NCBI RefSeq assembly: GCF_008807415.1
Contig: NZ_CP043626.1
Coordinates: 4,123,501 to 4,187,500 of the forward strand
DNA from: Pseudomonas denitrificans (nom. rej.)
GTDB taxonomy: Bacteria > Pseudomonadota > Gammaproteobacteria > Pseudomonadales > Pseudomonadaceae
Direction of reading: 5' to 3'
Length of the DNA: 64,000 nucleotides
Part shown: positions 19,849 to 29,545 of the stretch, one piece after another
How positions within the stretch are numbered: the first letter of the stretch is position 1
Layout of the letters: each line of letters opens with the position of its first letter
Translations under genes and position numbers: made by a program
The notes under the pieces: model-generated
The model's database searches: none
Told to the model about the DNA's origin: nothing
Seen by the model: only the letters and a program-made list of their open reading frames with translations

Positions 19849-21113
19849 CGCTTGTCAGTGCCCTCCTCGAGGGCGAACAGTTCCTGCGCGACGGCCAGCG
19901 CATCGATGCGGCCCTCGGCGGAGAGTTTCTTCATCTGCACGCTGGGGGCGTGCAGCAATTTGTTGGTCAGGCCACGGCTGAGCTGGGCGATGACTTCCAT
20001 CGGGTCGGCGCCGTTGGCCAGCAGGCGCTGTGCCTTCTGGGTTTCCTCGTCGCGCAGGCGCTCGGCCTGCTGGCGATAGGCGCGCAGCACATCGACCGCG
20101 GCCAGCTCGCGCAGGCGCAGCATGAATTCGTGCACGCCATCCCCCACCAGCTCCTCGGCGGCCTGGGCAGCGCCCTGGCGGCTCTTGAGGTTTTCCGCGA
20201 CCACTTCATGGAGGTCGTCGACGCTATAGAGGTAGACGTCTTCCAGCTCGCCGACTTCCGGCTCGATGTCGCGCGGCACGGCGATATCGACCATGAACAT
20301 CGGCTTGTGGCGGCGCTGTTTCAACGCGCGCTCCACCGCACCCTTGCCGAGGATCGGCAACTGGCTGGCGGTGGAACTGATGACGATGTCGCTGTTGACC
20401 AGTTCGTCCGGCATGTCCGCCAGCAGGATGGCGCGGGCGCCGAACTGCTCGGCCAGCAGGCTGGCGCGCTCCAGGGTACGGTTGGCGACCACGATGCGCT
20501 TCACGCCCTGCTCGTGCAGGTGGCGGGCGACCAGGGTGATGGTCTCACCGGCGCCGATCAGCAGCGCCTGGCTGCGGCTCAGATCGCTGAATATCTGCCG
20601 GGCCAGGCTGACCGCGGCGAAAGCCACGGACACCGGGTTCTCGCCGATGGCGGTATCGGTGCGCACGGTCTTCGCGGTGCTGAAGGTGGCCTGGAACAGG
20701 CGCCCCAGCATCGGCCCGACGGTGCCGGCCTCGCGGGCTACGGCGTAGGCGGACTTCATCTGCCCGAGGATCTGCGGCTCGCCCAGCACCATGGAATCCA
20801 GGCCCGCGGCGACGCGCATCATGTGGCGCACGGCTTCCTCGTCCTGGTGGACGTAGGCGCAGGCGCGCAGGTCGTCGATCCCCAGGTTGTGGTAATCGGC
20901 CAGCCAGGCCAGCACGTCGCCGGCGTCCGGATGCTCGATCTCCAGGTAGAGTTCGCTGCGGTTGCAGGTGGAGAGGATCGCGGCTTCCCGGCTGGAAGTC
21001 AGCCTGCACAGCAGCTGCAGGGCCTCGACCATCTGCTCGGGAGTAAAAGCCACGCGCTCGCGGACGGCCACGGACGCGGTCTTGTGGTTGATGCCGAGGG
21101 CAATGAAGGCCAT
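19845..21113 (-). CDS. hemA: Glutamyl-tRNA reductase
   Basis: 422 residues from [15 protein letters not shown]; a start 33 bases upstream is less likely. First committed step of the C5 haem pathway: reduces glutamyl-tRNA to glutamate-1-semialdehyde. The catalytic Cys is in STCNRSELY. The NADPH domain has [15 protein letters not shown], and the C-terminal dimerisation domain is complete. It is divergent from the TPR lipoprotein/lolB/ispE run with a shared 187-base promoter region. It heads the operon through prfA, prmC, moeB and murI. Confidence 0.96.
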   Translation of the reverse strand: MAFIALGINHKTASVAVRERVAFTPEQMVEALQLLCRLTSSREAAILSTCNRSELYLEIEHPDAGDVLAWLADYHNLGIDDLRACAYVHQDEEAVRHMMRVAAGLDSMVLGEPQILGQMKSAYAVAREAGTVGPMLGRLFQATFSTAKTVRTDTAIGENPVSVAFAAVSLARQIFSDLSRSQALLIGAGETITLVARHLHEQGVKRIVVANRTLERASLLAEQFGARAILLADMPDELVNSDIVISSTASQLPILGKGAVERALKQRRHKPMFMVDIAVPRDIEPEVGELEDVYLYSVDDLHEVVAENLKSRQGAAQAAEELVGDGVHEFMLRLRELAAVDVLRAYRQQAERLRDEETQKAQRLLANGADPMEVIAQLSRGLTNKLLHAPSVQMKKLSAEGRIDALAVAQELFALEEGTDKR

Positions 21114-21300
21114 GCAGAATCGCTGAGCTGATCGGAAAGCCCGCAATTGTCCTACTTAGCCTTGTGAAGGACAACCACCCGCGACGTATCGCACACTGCA
21201 AATCGTATACAGGCCCGTCAGCGGCGCTTGCCCATGGGATTGGCACTTTCCTTATGTCATGATGGTCCAATTTCGCAGGTCAGGCCCTCGTCCTTCCTCT

Positions 21301-23025
21301 ATGAACAAGTCTCTTGCGCTGCTGACTGCTCTGCTGCTGCTCGGCGGCTGCCAGTCTCTTACACAGAAAAATTCCGACAGTGCTTCCGCGGAGAAGGACA
21401 AAGCTGCGGCTGCTCAGAAGGATCAGAAGTACGGCTCCTTCAGCGAAGACACCCTGTTCTCGCTGCTCACCGCCGAGCTCGCCGGCCAGCGCAACCGCTT
21501 CGACATCGCCCTCGCCAACTACGTCGAGCAGGCCAGGGAAACCCGCGACCCTGGCGTCGCCGAGCGCGCCTTCCGCATCGCCGAGTACCTGGGCGCCGAC
21601 CAGGAAGCCCTGGACACCTCGCTGATCTGGGCCAAGGCCGCGCCGGACAACCTCGATGCCCAGCGTGCCGCCGCCATCCAGCTGGCGCGCACCGGCCAGT
21701 ACGACGAATCCATGGTGTACATGGAGAAAGTCCTCAACGGCCAGGGCGACACTCACTTCGACTTCCTTGCGCTGTCCGCCGCCGAGACTGACCCGGATAC
21801 CCGCGCAGGCCTCTTGCAGAGCTTCGACCGCCTGCTGAAGAAGTACCCCGACAACGGCCAGCTGCTGTTCGGCAAGGCCCTGCTGCTGCAGCAGGACGGC
21901 CGCCCGCAGGAAGCCCTGCACCTGCTCGAAGACAACTCCGCCAGCAAGCATGACGTCGCCCCGCTGCTGCTGCGCGCGCGCCTGCTGCAGAGCATGAAGC
22001 GCAGCGACGAAGCGCTGCCGCTGCTCAAGGCCGGCATCAAGGAACACCCGGACGACAAGCGCGTCCACCTCGCCTACGCCCGCCTGCTGGTGGAGCAGAA
22101 CCGCCTGGAAGACGCCAAGGCCGAGTTCTCCGCGCTGGTCGAGCAATTCCCCGACGACGACGACCTGCGCTTCTCCCTCGCGCTGGTCTGCCTCGAAGCC
22201 CAGGCCTGGGACGAGGCCAAGGTCTACCTGCAGGAACTGGTCGAGCGCGACAGCCACGTCGACTCCGCCCACTTCAACCTGGGCCGCCTGGCCGAGGAGC
22301 AGAAGGACCCGGAAACCGCGCTCAAGGAATACGCCCTGGTCGGCCCGGGCAACGACTTCCTCCCAGCCCAGCTGCGCTCGACCGAGATCCTGCTGGACCA
22401 GAAGCGCTATGACGACGCCTCGCGCCGCCTGGCCGAGACTCGCGACCGCCAGCCTGACTACGCCATCCAGCTGTACCTGATCGAAGCCGAAGGCCTGTCC
22501 AATCGCGACCAGGTGGATCGCGCCTGGAACGTCATCCAGCAGGGCCTCAAGCAGTTCCCGGATGACCTCAACCTGCTCTACACCCGCTCCATGCTCGCCG
22601 AGAAGCGCAACGACCTGGCGCAGATGGAGCAGGACCTGCGGCTGATCATCCAGCGCGAACCGGACAACGCCATGGCGCTCAACGCGCTGGGCTACACCCT
22701 GGCCGACCGCACCACCCGCTACAGCGAAGCCCGCGACCTGATCCAGAAGGCCCATTCGCTGAACCCGGACGACCCCGCGATCCTCGACAGCCTGGGCTGG
22801 GTGAATTACCGCCTGGGCAACCTCAGCGAAGCGGAAACCTACCTGCGCAAGGCGCTGGAACGCTTCCCCGACCACGAAGTGGCTGCGCACCTGGGCGAAG
22901 TGCTCTGGGCCCAGGGCAAACAGAGCGAAGCCCGCAAGGTCTGGGCCACCGCCCTGCAAAGCCAGCCTGACAGCGCCGTCCTGCGCGACACCATGTTGCG
23001 CCTGACCGGCTCCGGAACCCTCTGA
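21301..23025 (+). CDS. TPR-repeat outer-membrane lipoprotein
   Basis: 574 residues from MNKSLALLTALLLLGGCQ. LGGC is a lipobox, so the protein is lipid-anchored after Cys at about 16. The rest is made of tetratricopeptide-type helical repeats (for example RAAAIQLARTGQYDESMVYM and ALGYTLADRTTRYSEARDLI), a protein-binding scaffold. It occupies the place of PA4667 in P. aeruginosa and precedes lolB by 3 bases, so they are co-transcribed. Its function is not established; the context suggests a role in outer-membrane or envelope assembly. Confidence 0.85.
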   Translation: MNKSLALLTALLLLGGCQSLTQKNSDSASAEKDKAAAAQKDQKYGSFSEDTLFSLLTAELAGQRNRFDIALANYVEQARETRDPGVAERAFRIAEYLGADQEALDTSLIWAKAAPDNLDAQRAAAIQLARTGQYDESMVYMEKVLNGQGDTHFDFLALSAAETDPDTRAGLLQSFDRLLKKYPDNGQLLFGKALLLQQDGRPQEALHLLEDNSASKHDVAPLLLRARLLQSMKRSDEALPLLKAGIKEHPDDKRVHLAYARLLVEQNRLEDAKAEFSALVEQFPDDDDLRFSLALVCLEAQAWDEAKVYLQELVERDSHVDSAHFNLGRLAEEQKDPETALKEYALVGPGNDFLPAQLRSTEILLDQKRYDDASRRLAETRDRQPDYAIQLYLIEAEGLSNRDQVDRAWNVIQQGLKQFPDDLNLLYTRSMLAEKRNDLAQMEQDLRLIIQREPDNAMALNALGYTLADRTTRYSEARDLIQKAHSLNPDDPAILDSLGWVNYRLGNLSEAETYLRKALERFPDHEVAAHLGEVLWAQGKQSEARKVWATALQSQPDSAVLRDTMLRLTGSGTL

Positions 23026-23028
23026 TTC

Positions 23029-23673
23029 ATGCGTCTACGTCACCTGATCGGCGCCGCCGCGCTTGCCTTGCTCGCCGGCTGCTCCAGCTTCGGCACCCAC
23101 GAAGCCCTGGAAGGCCAGGGCAACGCCACCGCCTGGAACGCCCACAAGGCGCGCATCGCCACCCTCGACGGCTGGCAGATCGATGGCAAGGTCGGCATCC
23201 GCGCACCCAAGGACTCCGGCAGCGGCACCCTGTTCTGGCTGCAACGCCAGGACTACTACGACATCCGCCTGTCTGGCCCGCTGGGCCGCGGCGCCGCACG
23301 CCTGACCGGGCGCGAGGGTGCGGTGACCCTCGAGGTCGCCGGCCAGGGCCGTTTTGAGGCCACCTCCCCCGAAGAACTGCTGGAACAACAGATGGGCTGG
23401 CGCCTGCCGGTTTCCCACCTGCTCTGGTGGATTCGCGGCCTGCCCGCGCCGGACAGCAAGAGCCGCCTGACCCTGGATGGCGACAGCCGACTGGCCAAGC
23501 TGCAGCAGGACGGCTGGGACGTGGAATACACCCGCTACAGCGAGCAGAACGGCTACTGGTTGCCCGAGCGCCTGAAGTTGCACGGCCAGGACCTCGACGT
23601 CACCCTGGTGGTGAAGACCTGGCAGCCGCGTCAATTGGGCGCAGGCCAGTCGAACGAAGCGGACCCGCAGTGA
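23029..23673 (+). CDS. lolB: Outer-membrane lipoprotein receptor LolB
   Basis: 214 residues with lipobox LLAGCSS, so itself a lipoprotein. Accepts lipoproteins from LolA and inserts them in the outer membrane. The order lolB-ispE-(tRNA)-prs is the conserved gamma-proteobacterial context. The motifs [19 protein letters not shown] and [16 protein letters not shown] are typical of the LolB half-barrel. The start is 3 bases after the TPR lipoprotein stop; the ispE start follows 1 base after its own stop. Confidence 0.93.
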   Translation: MRLRHLIGAAALALLAGCSSFGTHEALEGQGNATAWNAHKARIATLDGWQIDGKVGIRAPKDSGSGTLFWLQRQDYYDIRLSGPLGRGAARLTGREGAVTLEVAGQGRFEATSPEELLEQQMGWRLPVSHLLWWIRGLPAPDSKSRLTLDGDSRLAKLQQDGWDVEYTRYSEQNGYWLPERLKLHGQDLDVTLVVKTWQPRQLGAGQSNEADPQ

Positions 23674-23674
23674 C

Positions 23675-24523
23675 ATGCAGGACCGCCTGACCCTGCCGGC
23701 GCCGGCCAAGCTCAACCTGTTCCTGCACATCACCGGTCGCCGCGCCGATGGTTACCACGAACTGCAGACCCTGTTTCAGTTCCTCGACCACGGCGACGAA
23801 CTGCAATTCGCGGTGCGCAATGACGGCGAAATCCGCCTGAACACCGAGATCGAGGGCGTTCCCCACGACAGCAACCTGATCGTCAAGGCCGCCCGCCGGC
23901 TGCAGGAGCAATCGGGCTGCCAGCTGGGCGCCGACATCTGGCTGGACAAGCGCCTGCCCATGGGCGGCGGCATCGGCGGCGGCAGTTCCGACGCTGCCAC
24001 CACCCTGCTCGCGCTGAATCACCTGTGGCAGCTGAACTGGAGCGAGGACCGCCTCGCCGCGCTGGGCCTGAGCCTGGGCGCAGACGTTCCGGTGTTCGTG
24101 CGCGGCCGCGCGGCGTTTGCCGAAGGCGTCGGCGAACAGCTCACGCCGGTGGAACTCGACGAACCCTGGTTCCTCGTCGCCGTGCCGCAAGTCTTTGTCT
24201 CCACAGCAGAAGTTTTCTCCGATCCCGAGTTGACACGGGATACTCCGCCCATTAAAGTTCGCAGCCTTCTCGGGGTGGACGGTCATAACGACTGCCAGCC
24301 GGTCGTCGAGAAGCGTTACCCGGATGTACGTAACGCACTGATCCAGCTAGGTAAATTTACCCAGGCTAGATTGACCGGCACCGGAGCTTGTGTGTTTGGG
24401 AGCTTCCCAAACAAAGGCGATGCTGATAAAGTTCGCCGCCAACTTCCGGCCACTCTGCCGAGTTTTGTTGCCCAGGGGCGTAACATCTCGATGTTGCACC
24501 GCAAGCTGCAAAACGAGGTCTGA
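23675..24523 (+). CDS. ispE: 4-diphosphocytidyl-2-C-methyl-D-erythritol kinase IspE
   Basis: 282 residues. Phosphorylates CDP-methylerythritol in the MEP isoprenoid pathway. The GHMP-kinase ATP loop [20 protein letters not shown] and the N-terminal substrate motif [20 protein letters not shown] with the catalytic Lys are both present, and the C-terminal [11 protein letters not shown] motif is intact. It is followed by two tRNA-Gln genes and prs, as in other pseudomonads. Confidence 0.95.
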   Translation: MQDRLTLPAPAKLNLFLHITGRRADGYHELQTLFQFLDHGDELQFAVRNDGEIRLNTEIEGVPHDSNLIVKAARRLQEQSGCQLGADIWLDKRLPMGGGIGGGSSDAATTLLALNHLWQLNWSEDRLAALGLSLGADVPVFVRGRAAFAEGVGEQLTPVELDEPWFLVAVPQVFVSTAEVFSDPELTRDTPPIKVRSLLGVDGHNDCQPVVEKRYPDVRNALIQLGKFTQARLTGTGACVFGSFPNKGDADKVRRQLPATLPSFVAQGRNISMLHRKLQNEV

Positions 24524-24554
24524 GAAGAAAGCAATGTAATCGGTTGTACGATAC

Positions 24555-24629
24555 AGGGGCGTCGCCAAGCGGTAAGGCAGCAGGTTTTGATCCTGCCATG
24601 CGTTGGTTCGAATCCAGCCGCCCCTGCCA
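24555..24629 (+). tRNA. tRNA-Gln (TTG), copy 1
   Basis: 75 bases. Acceptor AGGGGCG / CGCCCCT with encoded GCCA, anticodon loop TTTTGAT (anticodon TTG), T arm GGTTCGAATCC. It begins 31 bases after ispE. Confidence 0.95.
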
Positions 24630-24691
24630 TTAACCCACAGGGTTACACGTACAGCGTCAACGAACACATTGCTCCGCAAGTTGTAAGCTAC

Positions 24692-24766
24692 AGGGGCGTC
24701 GCCAAGCGGTAAGGCAGCAGGTTTTGATCCTGCCATGCGTTGGTTCGAATCCAGCCGCCCCTGCCA
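24692..24766 (+). tRNA. tRNA-Gln (TTG), copy 2
   Basis: Identical to copy 1 over all 75 bases, 137 bases downstream. The 62-base spacer is not duplicated. The tRNA ends 52 bases before the prs start, so tRNA processing may form the 5' end of a prs message. Confidence 0.95.
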
Positions 24767-24818
24767 TTTTCTTCTGGCTCAACCGGGCCTACCCTCAAGC
24801 CGACACAGGTACCGCAGC

Positions 24819-25760
24819 GTGTCCAAAATGATGGTTTTCACGGGGAACGCCAACCCCGATCTGGCACGCCGTGTCGTACGGCAGCTGCACATCCCCCTCG
24901 GTGACGTTTCTGTCGGTAAATTCTCCGACGGCGAGATCAGCGTTGAGATCAACGAAAACGTTCGTGGTAAGGACGTCTTCCTGATCCAACCGACCTGCGC
25001 ACCGACCAACGACAACCTGATGGAACTGGTAGTGATGGCCGATGCCTTCCGCCGCTCCTCGGCGACTCGTATCACGGCAGTCATCCCCTACTTCGGTTAC
25101 GCCCGCCAGGATCGCCGTCCGCGTTCCGCCCGCGTGGCCATCAGCGCCAAAGTCGTTGCCGACATGCTGACCGTTGTAGGCGTCAACCGCGTTCTCACCG
25201 TTGACCTGCACGCCGACCAGATCCAGGGCTTCTTCGATATCCCCGTCGACAACATCTACGGCTCGCCCGTACTGGTCGACGACATCGAAGACCAGCGCTT
25301 CGAGAACCTGATGATCGTCTCCCCGGACATCGGTGGTGTGGTGCGTGCTCGCGCCGTCGCCAAGTCCCTGGGCGTGGACCTCGCCATCATCGACAAACGT
25401 CGTCCGAAGGCCAACCAGTCCGAAGTCATGCACATCATCGGTGATGTCGAAGGCCGTACCTGCGTACTGGTCGACGACATGGTCGATACCGCTGGCACCC
25501 TCGGCCACGCCGCCAAGGCTCTGAAAGAGCACGGCGCCGCCAAGGTCATCGCCTACTGCACCCACCCGGTGCTGTCCGGCCGCGCCATCGAGAACATCGA
25601 GAATTCCGTACTGGACGAGCTGGTGGTGACCAACACCATCCCGCTGTCCGCTGCTGCGCAAGCCTGTGGCCGCATCCGCCAGCTGGACATCGCTCCGGTT
25701 GTCGCTGAAGCCATGCGCCGCATCAGCAATGAAGAATCGATCAGCGCCATGTTCCGCTAA
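24819..25760 (+). CDS. prs: Ribose-phosphate pyrophosphokinase
   Basis: 313 residues. Makes PRPP from ribose 5-phosphate and ATP for nucleotide, His and Trp synthesis. Start GTG at 24819 (reads [10 protein letters not shown]) is chosen because it gives the standard Pseudomonas length and N-terminus; in-frame codons further up would run into the tRNA. The ATP-binding region is in [14 protein letters not shown], and the PRPP loop is [17 protein letters not shown]. It is followed by paired hairpins and rplY. Confidence 0.96.
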   Translation: MSKMMVFTGNANPDLARRVVRQLHIPLGDVSVGKFSDGEISVEINENVRGKDVFLIQPTCAPTNDNLMELVVMADAFRRSSATRITAVIPYFGYARQDRRPRSARVAISAKVVADMLTVVGVNRVLTVDLHADQIQGFFDIPVDNIYGSPVLVDDIEDQRFENLMIVSPDIGGVVRARAVAKSLGVDLAIIDKRRPKANQSEVMHIIGDVEGRTCVLVDDMVDTAGTLGHAAKALKEHGAAKVIAYCTHPVLSGRAIENIENSVLDELVVTNTIPLSAAAQACGRIRQLDIAPVVAEAMRRISNEESISAMFR

Positions 25761-25783
25761 GGCGGGACAGCGCTGACGTAAAG

Positions 25784-25849
25784 CGCCCCGTCGCGTCGAT
25801 GGGGCATTAGCAAAATCGCCCGAACGCTGGTCGCAAGCGTCCGGGCGAT
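25784..25849 (+). terminator. Two hairpins between prs and rplY (terminator/attenuator)
   Basis: 25784-25805 is GCCCCGTCG-CG-TCGATGGGGC. 25815-25849 is ATCGCCCGAACGC ... GCGTCCGGGCGAT, a stem of about 12 pairs with one mismatch, followed by CTTGTCATTTT. The second ends 24 bases before rplY, so it could end the prs message or act in the rplY leader. Confidence 0.6.
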
Positions 25850-25872
25850 CTTGTCATTTTGGAGAGTGTGAA

Positions 25873-26487
25873 ATGGTTGATTTTGTACTGAATGCACAAG
25901 AGCGTTCCGACCTGGGGAAAGGTGCGAGCCGCCGCCTGCGTCGTAACGAAGGCCTGATCCCGGCTGTGGTTTACGGTGGCGAGAAAGCCCCGCAATCCCT
26001 GACCCTGGAACTGCGCGAAGTGTCCAAGCTGCTGGAAAACGAGGCTGCCTTCAGCCACGTGATCACCCTGAACGTCGGTTCCGCCAAGGAAACCGTACTG
26101 ATCAAGGCCCTGCAGCGTCACCCGTCCAAGGGTTTCGTCATGCACGCTGACTTCCAGCGCGTCGTTGCCGGCCAGAAACTGACCGCTCACGTACCGCTGC
26201 ACTTCATCAACGAAGCCACCGCTGTTGGCGTCAAGGTTGGTGGCGGCGAGATCTCCCACGTGATCGCCGAAGTCGAAGTTTCCTGCCTGCCGACCAACCT
26301 GCCGGAATTCATCGAAGTCGACCTGGCCAAAGTAGAACTGGGTCAGATCGTTCACCTGTCCGACCTGAAACTGCCGAAAGGCGTAGAGCTGGTGCAGCTG
26401 GCCCACGGTAACGACCTGGCAGTCGCCAACATCCACGCTTCCCGCGTAGTGAAAGAAGAAGGTGAAGGCGAAGCTGCTGCCGAGTAA
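25873..26487 (+). CDS. rplY: 50S ribosomal protein L25 (CTC family)
   Basis: 204 residues, the long two-domain form (TL5/CTC), compared with about 94 in E. coli. The N-terminal 5S rRNA-binding domain has [15 protein letters not shown] and [12 protein letters not shown]; the C-terminal domain ends in an acidic tail ([10 protein letters not shown]). It is preceded by GGAGAG at 25860. Order prs-rplY-pth-ychF is standard. Confidence 0.96.
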   Translation: MVDFVLNAQERSDLGKGASRRLRRNEGLIPAVVYGGEKAPQSLTLELREVSKLLENEAAFSHVITLNVGSAKETVLIKALQRHPSKGFVMHADFQRVVAGQKLTAHVPLHFINEATAVGVKVGGGEISHVIAEVEVSCLPTNLPEFIEVDLAKVELGQIVHLSDLKLPKGVELVQLAHGNDLAVANIHASRVVKEEGEGEAAAE

Positions 26488-26525
26488 TCGCGCGCACCAT
26501 TGCCTTTAAGGAAGGGGCCCCCGTC

Positions 26526-27110
26526 GTGACTGCCGTACAACTGATCGTTGGCCTGGGAAATCCAGGCCCCGAATACGACCAGACCCGGCATAACGCGGGG
26601 GCCCTTTTCGTTGAGCGACTGGCGGACGCGCAACGCGCGAACCTGTCGCTGGACAAGAAGTACTTCGGCCTGGTCGGCAAGTTCAGCCACAAGGGCCGCG
26701 ACGTTCGTCTGCTCATCCCCACCACCTACATGAACCGCAGCGGCCAGGCCGTGGCGGCGCTCGCCGGATTCTTCCGCATTCCGGTCGAAGCCATCCTGGT
26801 GGCCCACGACGAACTCGACATGCCTCCCGGCGTCGCCAAGCTCAAGAAGGGCGGCGGACACGGCGGGCACAACGGGCTGCGCGACATCATCGCCCAACTC
26901 GGCAACCAGAACGGTTTCCATCGCCTGCGGCTTGGCATCGGCCATCCGGGGCACAGCAGCCTGGTCTCCGGCTTCGTCCTCGGCCGCGCCCCGCGCTCCG
27001 AGCAGGAACTGCTCGACACCAGCATCGACTCCGCCCTCGGCGTGCTGCCGGAAATGCTCGACGGGGACTGGACCCGCGCGATGCAGAAGCTGCACAGCCA
27101 GAAGGCCTGA
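26526..27110 (+). CDS. pth: Peptidyl-tRNA hydrolase
   Basis: 194 residues, start GTG (GTGACTGCC) after AAGGAAGGGG. Frees tRNA from prematurely released peptidyl-tRNA. Conserved [17 protein letters not shown] contains the active-site Asn and His. [11 protein letters not shown] holds the catalytic Asp, and [13 protein letters not shown] is the family signature. It lies between rplY and ychF. Confidence 0.96.
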   Translation: MTAVQLIVGLGNPGPEYDQTRHNAGALFVERLADAQRANLSLDKKYFGLVGKFSHKGRDVRLLIPTTYMNRSGQAVAALAGFFRIPVEAILVAHDELDMPPGVAKLKKGGGHGGHNGLRDIIAQLGNQNGFHRLRLGIGHPGHSSLVSGFVLGRAPRSEQELLDTSIDSALGVLPEMLDGDWTRAMQKLHSQKA

Positions 27111-27149
27111 CACACCTCAATTTCCGCCACGTGGCGCGAGGAACCTAGC

Positions 27150-28250
27150 ATGGGATTCAACTGCGGCATCGTCGGCCTGCCCAACGTCGGCAAGTCCACC
27201 CTGTTCAACGCCCTGACCAAATCCGGCATCGCGGCGGAAAACTTCCCCTTCTGCACCATCGAGCCGAACAGCGGCATCGTACCGATGCCCGACGCCCGCC
27301 TCGATGCGCTGGCCGAGATCGTCAAGCCCGAGCGCGTGATCCCGACCACCATGGAATTCGTCGACATCGCCGGCCTGGTAGCGGGCGCCTCCAAGGGTGA
27401 AGGCCTGGGCAACAAGTTCCTCGCCAACATCCGCGAGACCGACGCCATCGCCCACGTGGTGCGCTGCTTCGAAGACGAGAACGTCATCCACGTCTCCAAC
27501 AGCGTCGACCCCAAGCGCGACATCGAGATCATCGACCTCGAACTGATCTTCGCCGACCTCGACAGCTGCGAGAAGCAACTGCAGAAGGTCGCGCGCAACG
27601 CCAAGGGTGGCGACAAGGACGCCCTGGTGCAGAAAGCCCTGCTGGAAAAGCTCATCCCCCACTTCAGCGAAGGCAAACCCGCCCGCTCGCTGATGAAGAA
27701 CATGGGCGATGACGAGAAGCGCCTCATCCGCAGCTTCCACCTGCTGACCAGCAAGCCGGTCATGTACATCGCCAACGTTGCCGAAGACGGCTTCGAGAAC
27801 AACCCGCACCTGGACGTCGTGCGCGCCATCGCCGAAGAAGAAGGCGCCATGGTCGTACCGGTGTGCAACAAGATCGAAGCCGAGATCGCCGAGCTGGACG
27901 ATGGCGAAGAGAAGGACATGTTCCTCGAGTCCCTCGGCCTCGAAGAGCCCGGCCTGAACCGCGTGATCCGCGCCGGCTACGAGCTGCTGCACCTGCAGAC
28001 CTACTTCACCGCCGGTGTGAAGGAAGTCCGCGCCTGGACCGTCCGCGTCGGCGCCACCGCCCCGCAGGCCGCCGCCGTGATCCATACCGACTTCGAAAAA
28101 GGCTTCATCCGCGCCGAAGTCGTCGCCTACGACGACTTCATCCAGTTCAAGGGCGAACAGGGCGCGAAAGAAGCCGGCAAATGGCGCCTGGAAGGCAAGG
28201 ACTACATCGTCAAGGACGGCGACGTGATGCACTTCCGCTTCAACGTCTGA
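27150..28250 (+). CDS. ychF: Redox-regulated ATPase YchF
   Basis: 366 residues. Obg-family P-loop protein that prefers ATP. G1 loop [15 protein letters not shown]3-like [17 protein letters not shown], and the variant G4 NKIEAE where GTPases have NKxD. The C-terminal TGS domain ends [12 protein letters not shown]. It binds ribosomes and is linked to oxidative-stress control. Last gene of the prs run, followed by a strong terminator and tRNA-Met. Confidence 0.96.
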   Translation: MGFNCGIVGLPNVGKSTLFNALTKSGIAAENFPFCTIEPNSGIVPMPDARLDALAEIVKPERVIPTTMEFVDIAGLVAGASKGEGLGNKFLANIRETDAIAHVVRCFEDENVIHVSNSVDPKRDIEIIDLELIFADLDSCEKQLQKVARNAKGGDKDALVQKALLEKLIPHFSEGKPARSLMKNMGDDEKRLIRSFHLLTSKPVMYIANVAEDGFENNPHLDVVRAIAEEEGAMVVPVCNKIEAEIAELDDGEEKDMFLESLGLEEPGLNRVIRAGYELLHLQTYFTAGVKEVRAWTVRVGATAPQAAAVIHTDFEKGFIRAEVVAYDDFIQFKGEQGAKEAGKWRLEGKDYIVKDGDVMHFRFNV

Positions 28251-28266
28251 GCCCGCTCCAGCCTCG

Positions 28267-28297
28267 AAAAAGCCCCGGCCACCCGCCGGGGCTTTTT
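28267..28297 (+). terminator. Rho-independent terminator after ychF
   Basis: AAAAAGCCCCGGC-CACC-GCCGGGGCTTTTT, a 13-bp stem with T run 17 bases past the stop. Confidence 0.9.
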
Positions 28298-28426
28298 CAT
28301 AGGGCGCCTTGTCACGCCGCTCATCGCGAAAATCCGGCGCCACCGGCTAAATGATTGATAGATCAGAACAATATTCAAGAAAAGGGGTTGACACCCCCCT
28401 CGATCTGCGGAAAATGCGCGCCACTC

Positions 28427-28503
28427 GGCTACATAGCTCAGTCGGTTAGAGCGCAGCATTCATAATGCTGATGTCCCAGGTTCAAGTCCCGGTGTAGCCA
28501 CCA
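28427..28503 (+). tRNA. tRNA-Met (CAT), attachment site of the prophage
   Basis: 77 bases with encoded CCA; acceptor GGCTACA / TGTAGCC, anticodon loop TTCATAA (CAT). The order after ychF matches P. aeruginosa PA4673.1. The 3' 46 bases plus TA are repeated at 43458-43505, where the sequence is only a fragment, so this left copy is the functional gene rebuilt by phage integration. The elongator Met reading is preferred over Ile2 by overall similarity, but the lysidine type is not strictly excluded. Confidence 0.93.
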
Positions 28504-28505
28504 TA
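28458..28505 (+). repeat. attL, left 48-bp attachment repeat
   Basis: Identical to 43458-43505. It starts ATTCATAATGCTGATGTC in the anticodon stem-loop and ends two bases past CCA; the bases on either side differ between the copies. Confidence 0.95.
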
Positions 28506-28509
28506 CAAA

Positions 28510-28540
28510 ACAAAGGGTTAGCGAAAGCTAGCCCTTTGTG
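28510..28540 (+). terminator. Phage-supplied tRNA-Met terminator-like hairpin
   Basis: ACAAAGGGTTAGC-GAAA-GCTAGCCCTTTGT, stem of 13 pairs with one G-T. It lies just inside attL. A related hairpin lies just outside attR (43511-43540), which must be the original chromosomal one. Confidence 0.75.
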
Positions 28541-28552
28541 CTTTCTGGGGTA

Positions 28553-28571
28553 GTGACTACGAAGTGACTAC
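28553..28571 (+). repeat. Two GTGACTAC repeats near attL (possible integrase arm sites)
   Basis: GTGACTAC at 28553-28560 and 28564-28571, 11 bases apart (one helical turn). A third copy is at 43348-43355 inside the right end of the element. Confidence 0.5.
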
Positions 28572-28654
28572 ACCCTGTCTACCTCTCAAATCTGTTGCTC
28601 CCCTAGCTCCCGATCTCTAGCCTTGTCATACCCCAGATATGGATGGAGACAGGC

Positions 28655-29545
28655 ATGGACGAGCCAGCTATCGACTTAACCCCCCTTCAAAACGACATCG
28701 CTCGAAAAGTTGGCGTTTGCATCATTCGATTGCAGCAGTACGAGCAGGGAGTGAAGCGACTCATCTCTACCCAGGAGATTGGGGGCTCCGCCACGACCAT
28801 ACGGGACAATTTCGCCAAGCGAACAAGAGAGTTTGCCGACAAGACCCTTGGCCAAGTCAAAAACACACTCGTCAGCGGCTTTTTAAACAATGCACCAGAC
28901 GACGAAACGGACAACTGGGGAGTGGGCGCAACAGAATCTCTGTTACGGGTGACGATCCATGCACCGCTATCTGGGCAAAAGCTCCAAGATACTAAAGATC
29001 GTTTAGATAGCTTCGTGGCGCTCCGCAATGAGCTCGTGCATCACTTCACAGAGCGTTTCAATCTTCAGAGCTACGAAGACTGCCAGAGGGCGTTGAGCTA
29101 CCTAGACACAACTCATGCCGCAATTGACGAGCAACATCAGGAGCTTCGCGGATGGGAAGAGAGCGCTATTCGGATCACGAAAGCGGCGAAGGAGCTAATA
29201 CAATCGCCAGGTTTCGAGGACCTCCTCATTTTCGGGATTGTTGACGGCCAACCCCATGAATGGCCCAAAACGGTAGTCGTTCAGTACCTGAAAATGATCG
29301 AACAAGATTTCGCTGTTGATGGCTGGACCTGTCTAGCTGAGGCAATTAAGACATTCCAGGAGAATTGGCCGGAGCACACCCCAAAGAAATATGGATGTAG
29401 CAGTTGGCGGCATCTCATTCATGAATCGCGCCTATTTGATCTTCAGAGGCGCAGGCAGCATGGATCCGAGACAGGTCAGATCTGGTTCCGCAGCAAACCT
29501 AAATCAGAAATCCCCCCAAAGCCCGCTACAGTCCCCATGGGTTAG
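28655..29545 (+). CDS. HEPN-like + LOTUS (OST-HTH) protein, phage cargo
   Basis: 296 residues from MDEPAIDLTPLQ (an ATG 12 bases upstream is possible; GGAG spacing favours 28655). An all-helical N-terminal domain contains RNELVHH (Arg124 and His129), which fits the R-x4-6-H RNase motif of HEPN domains. The C-terminal third (about 205-280: VVVQYLKMIEQDF ... KKYGCSSWRHLIHESRLFDL) looks like the OST-HTH/LOTUS fold, an RNA-binding winged helix. The pairing suggests an RNA-directed protein, possibly a nuclease, but this is inference. It is the first gene inside attL, on the opposite strand to the phage core. It overlaps the convergent fitB gene by 20 bases. Base composition is lower in GC than the flanking chromosome. 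Confidence 0.6.
   Translation: MDEPAIDLTPLQNDIARKVGVCIIRLQQYEQGVKRLISTQEIGGSATTIRDNFAKRTREFADKTLGQVKNTLVSGFLNNAPDDETDNWGVGATESLLRVTIHAPLSGQKLQDTKDRLDSFVALRNELVHHFTERFNLQSYEDCQRALSYLDTTHAAIDEQHQELRGWEESAIRITKAAKELIQSPGFEDLLIFGIVDGQPHEWPKTVVVQYLKMIEQDFAVDGWTCLAEAIKTFQENWPEHTPKKYGCSSWRHLIHESRLFDLQRRRQHGSETGQIWFRSKPKSEIPPKPATVPMG

Noticed and set aside
21240..21255. Sigma-54 promoter before the TPR lipoprotein (TTGGCACTTTCCTTAT)
   Set aside because: TGGCAC is present but the -12 element TTGC(A/T) is replaced by TTAT, so the match is half only.
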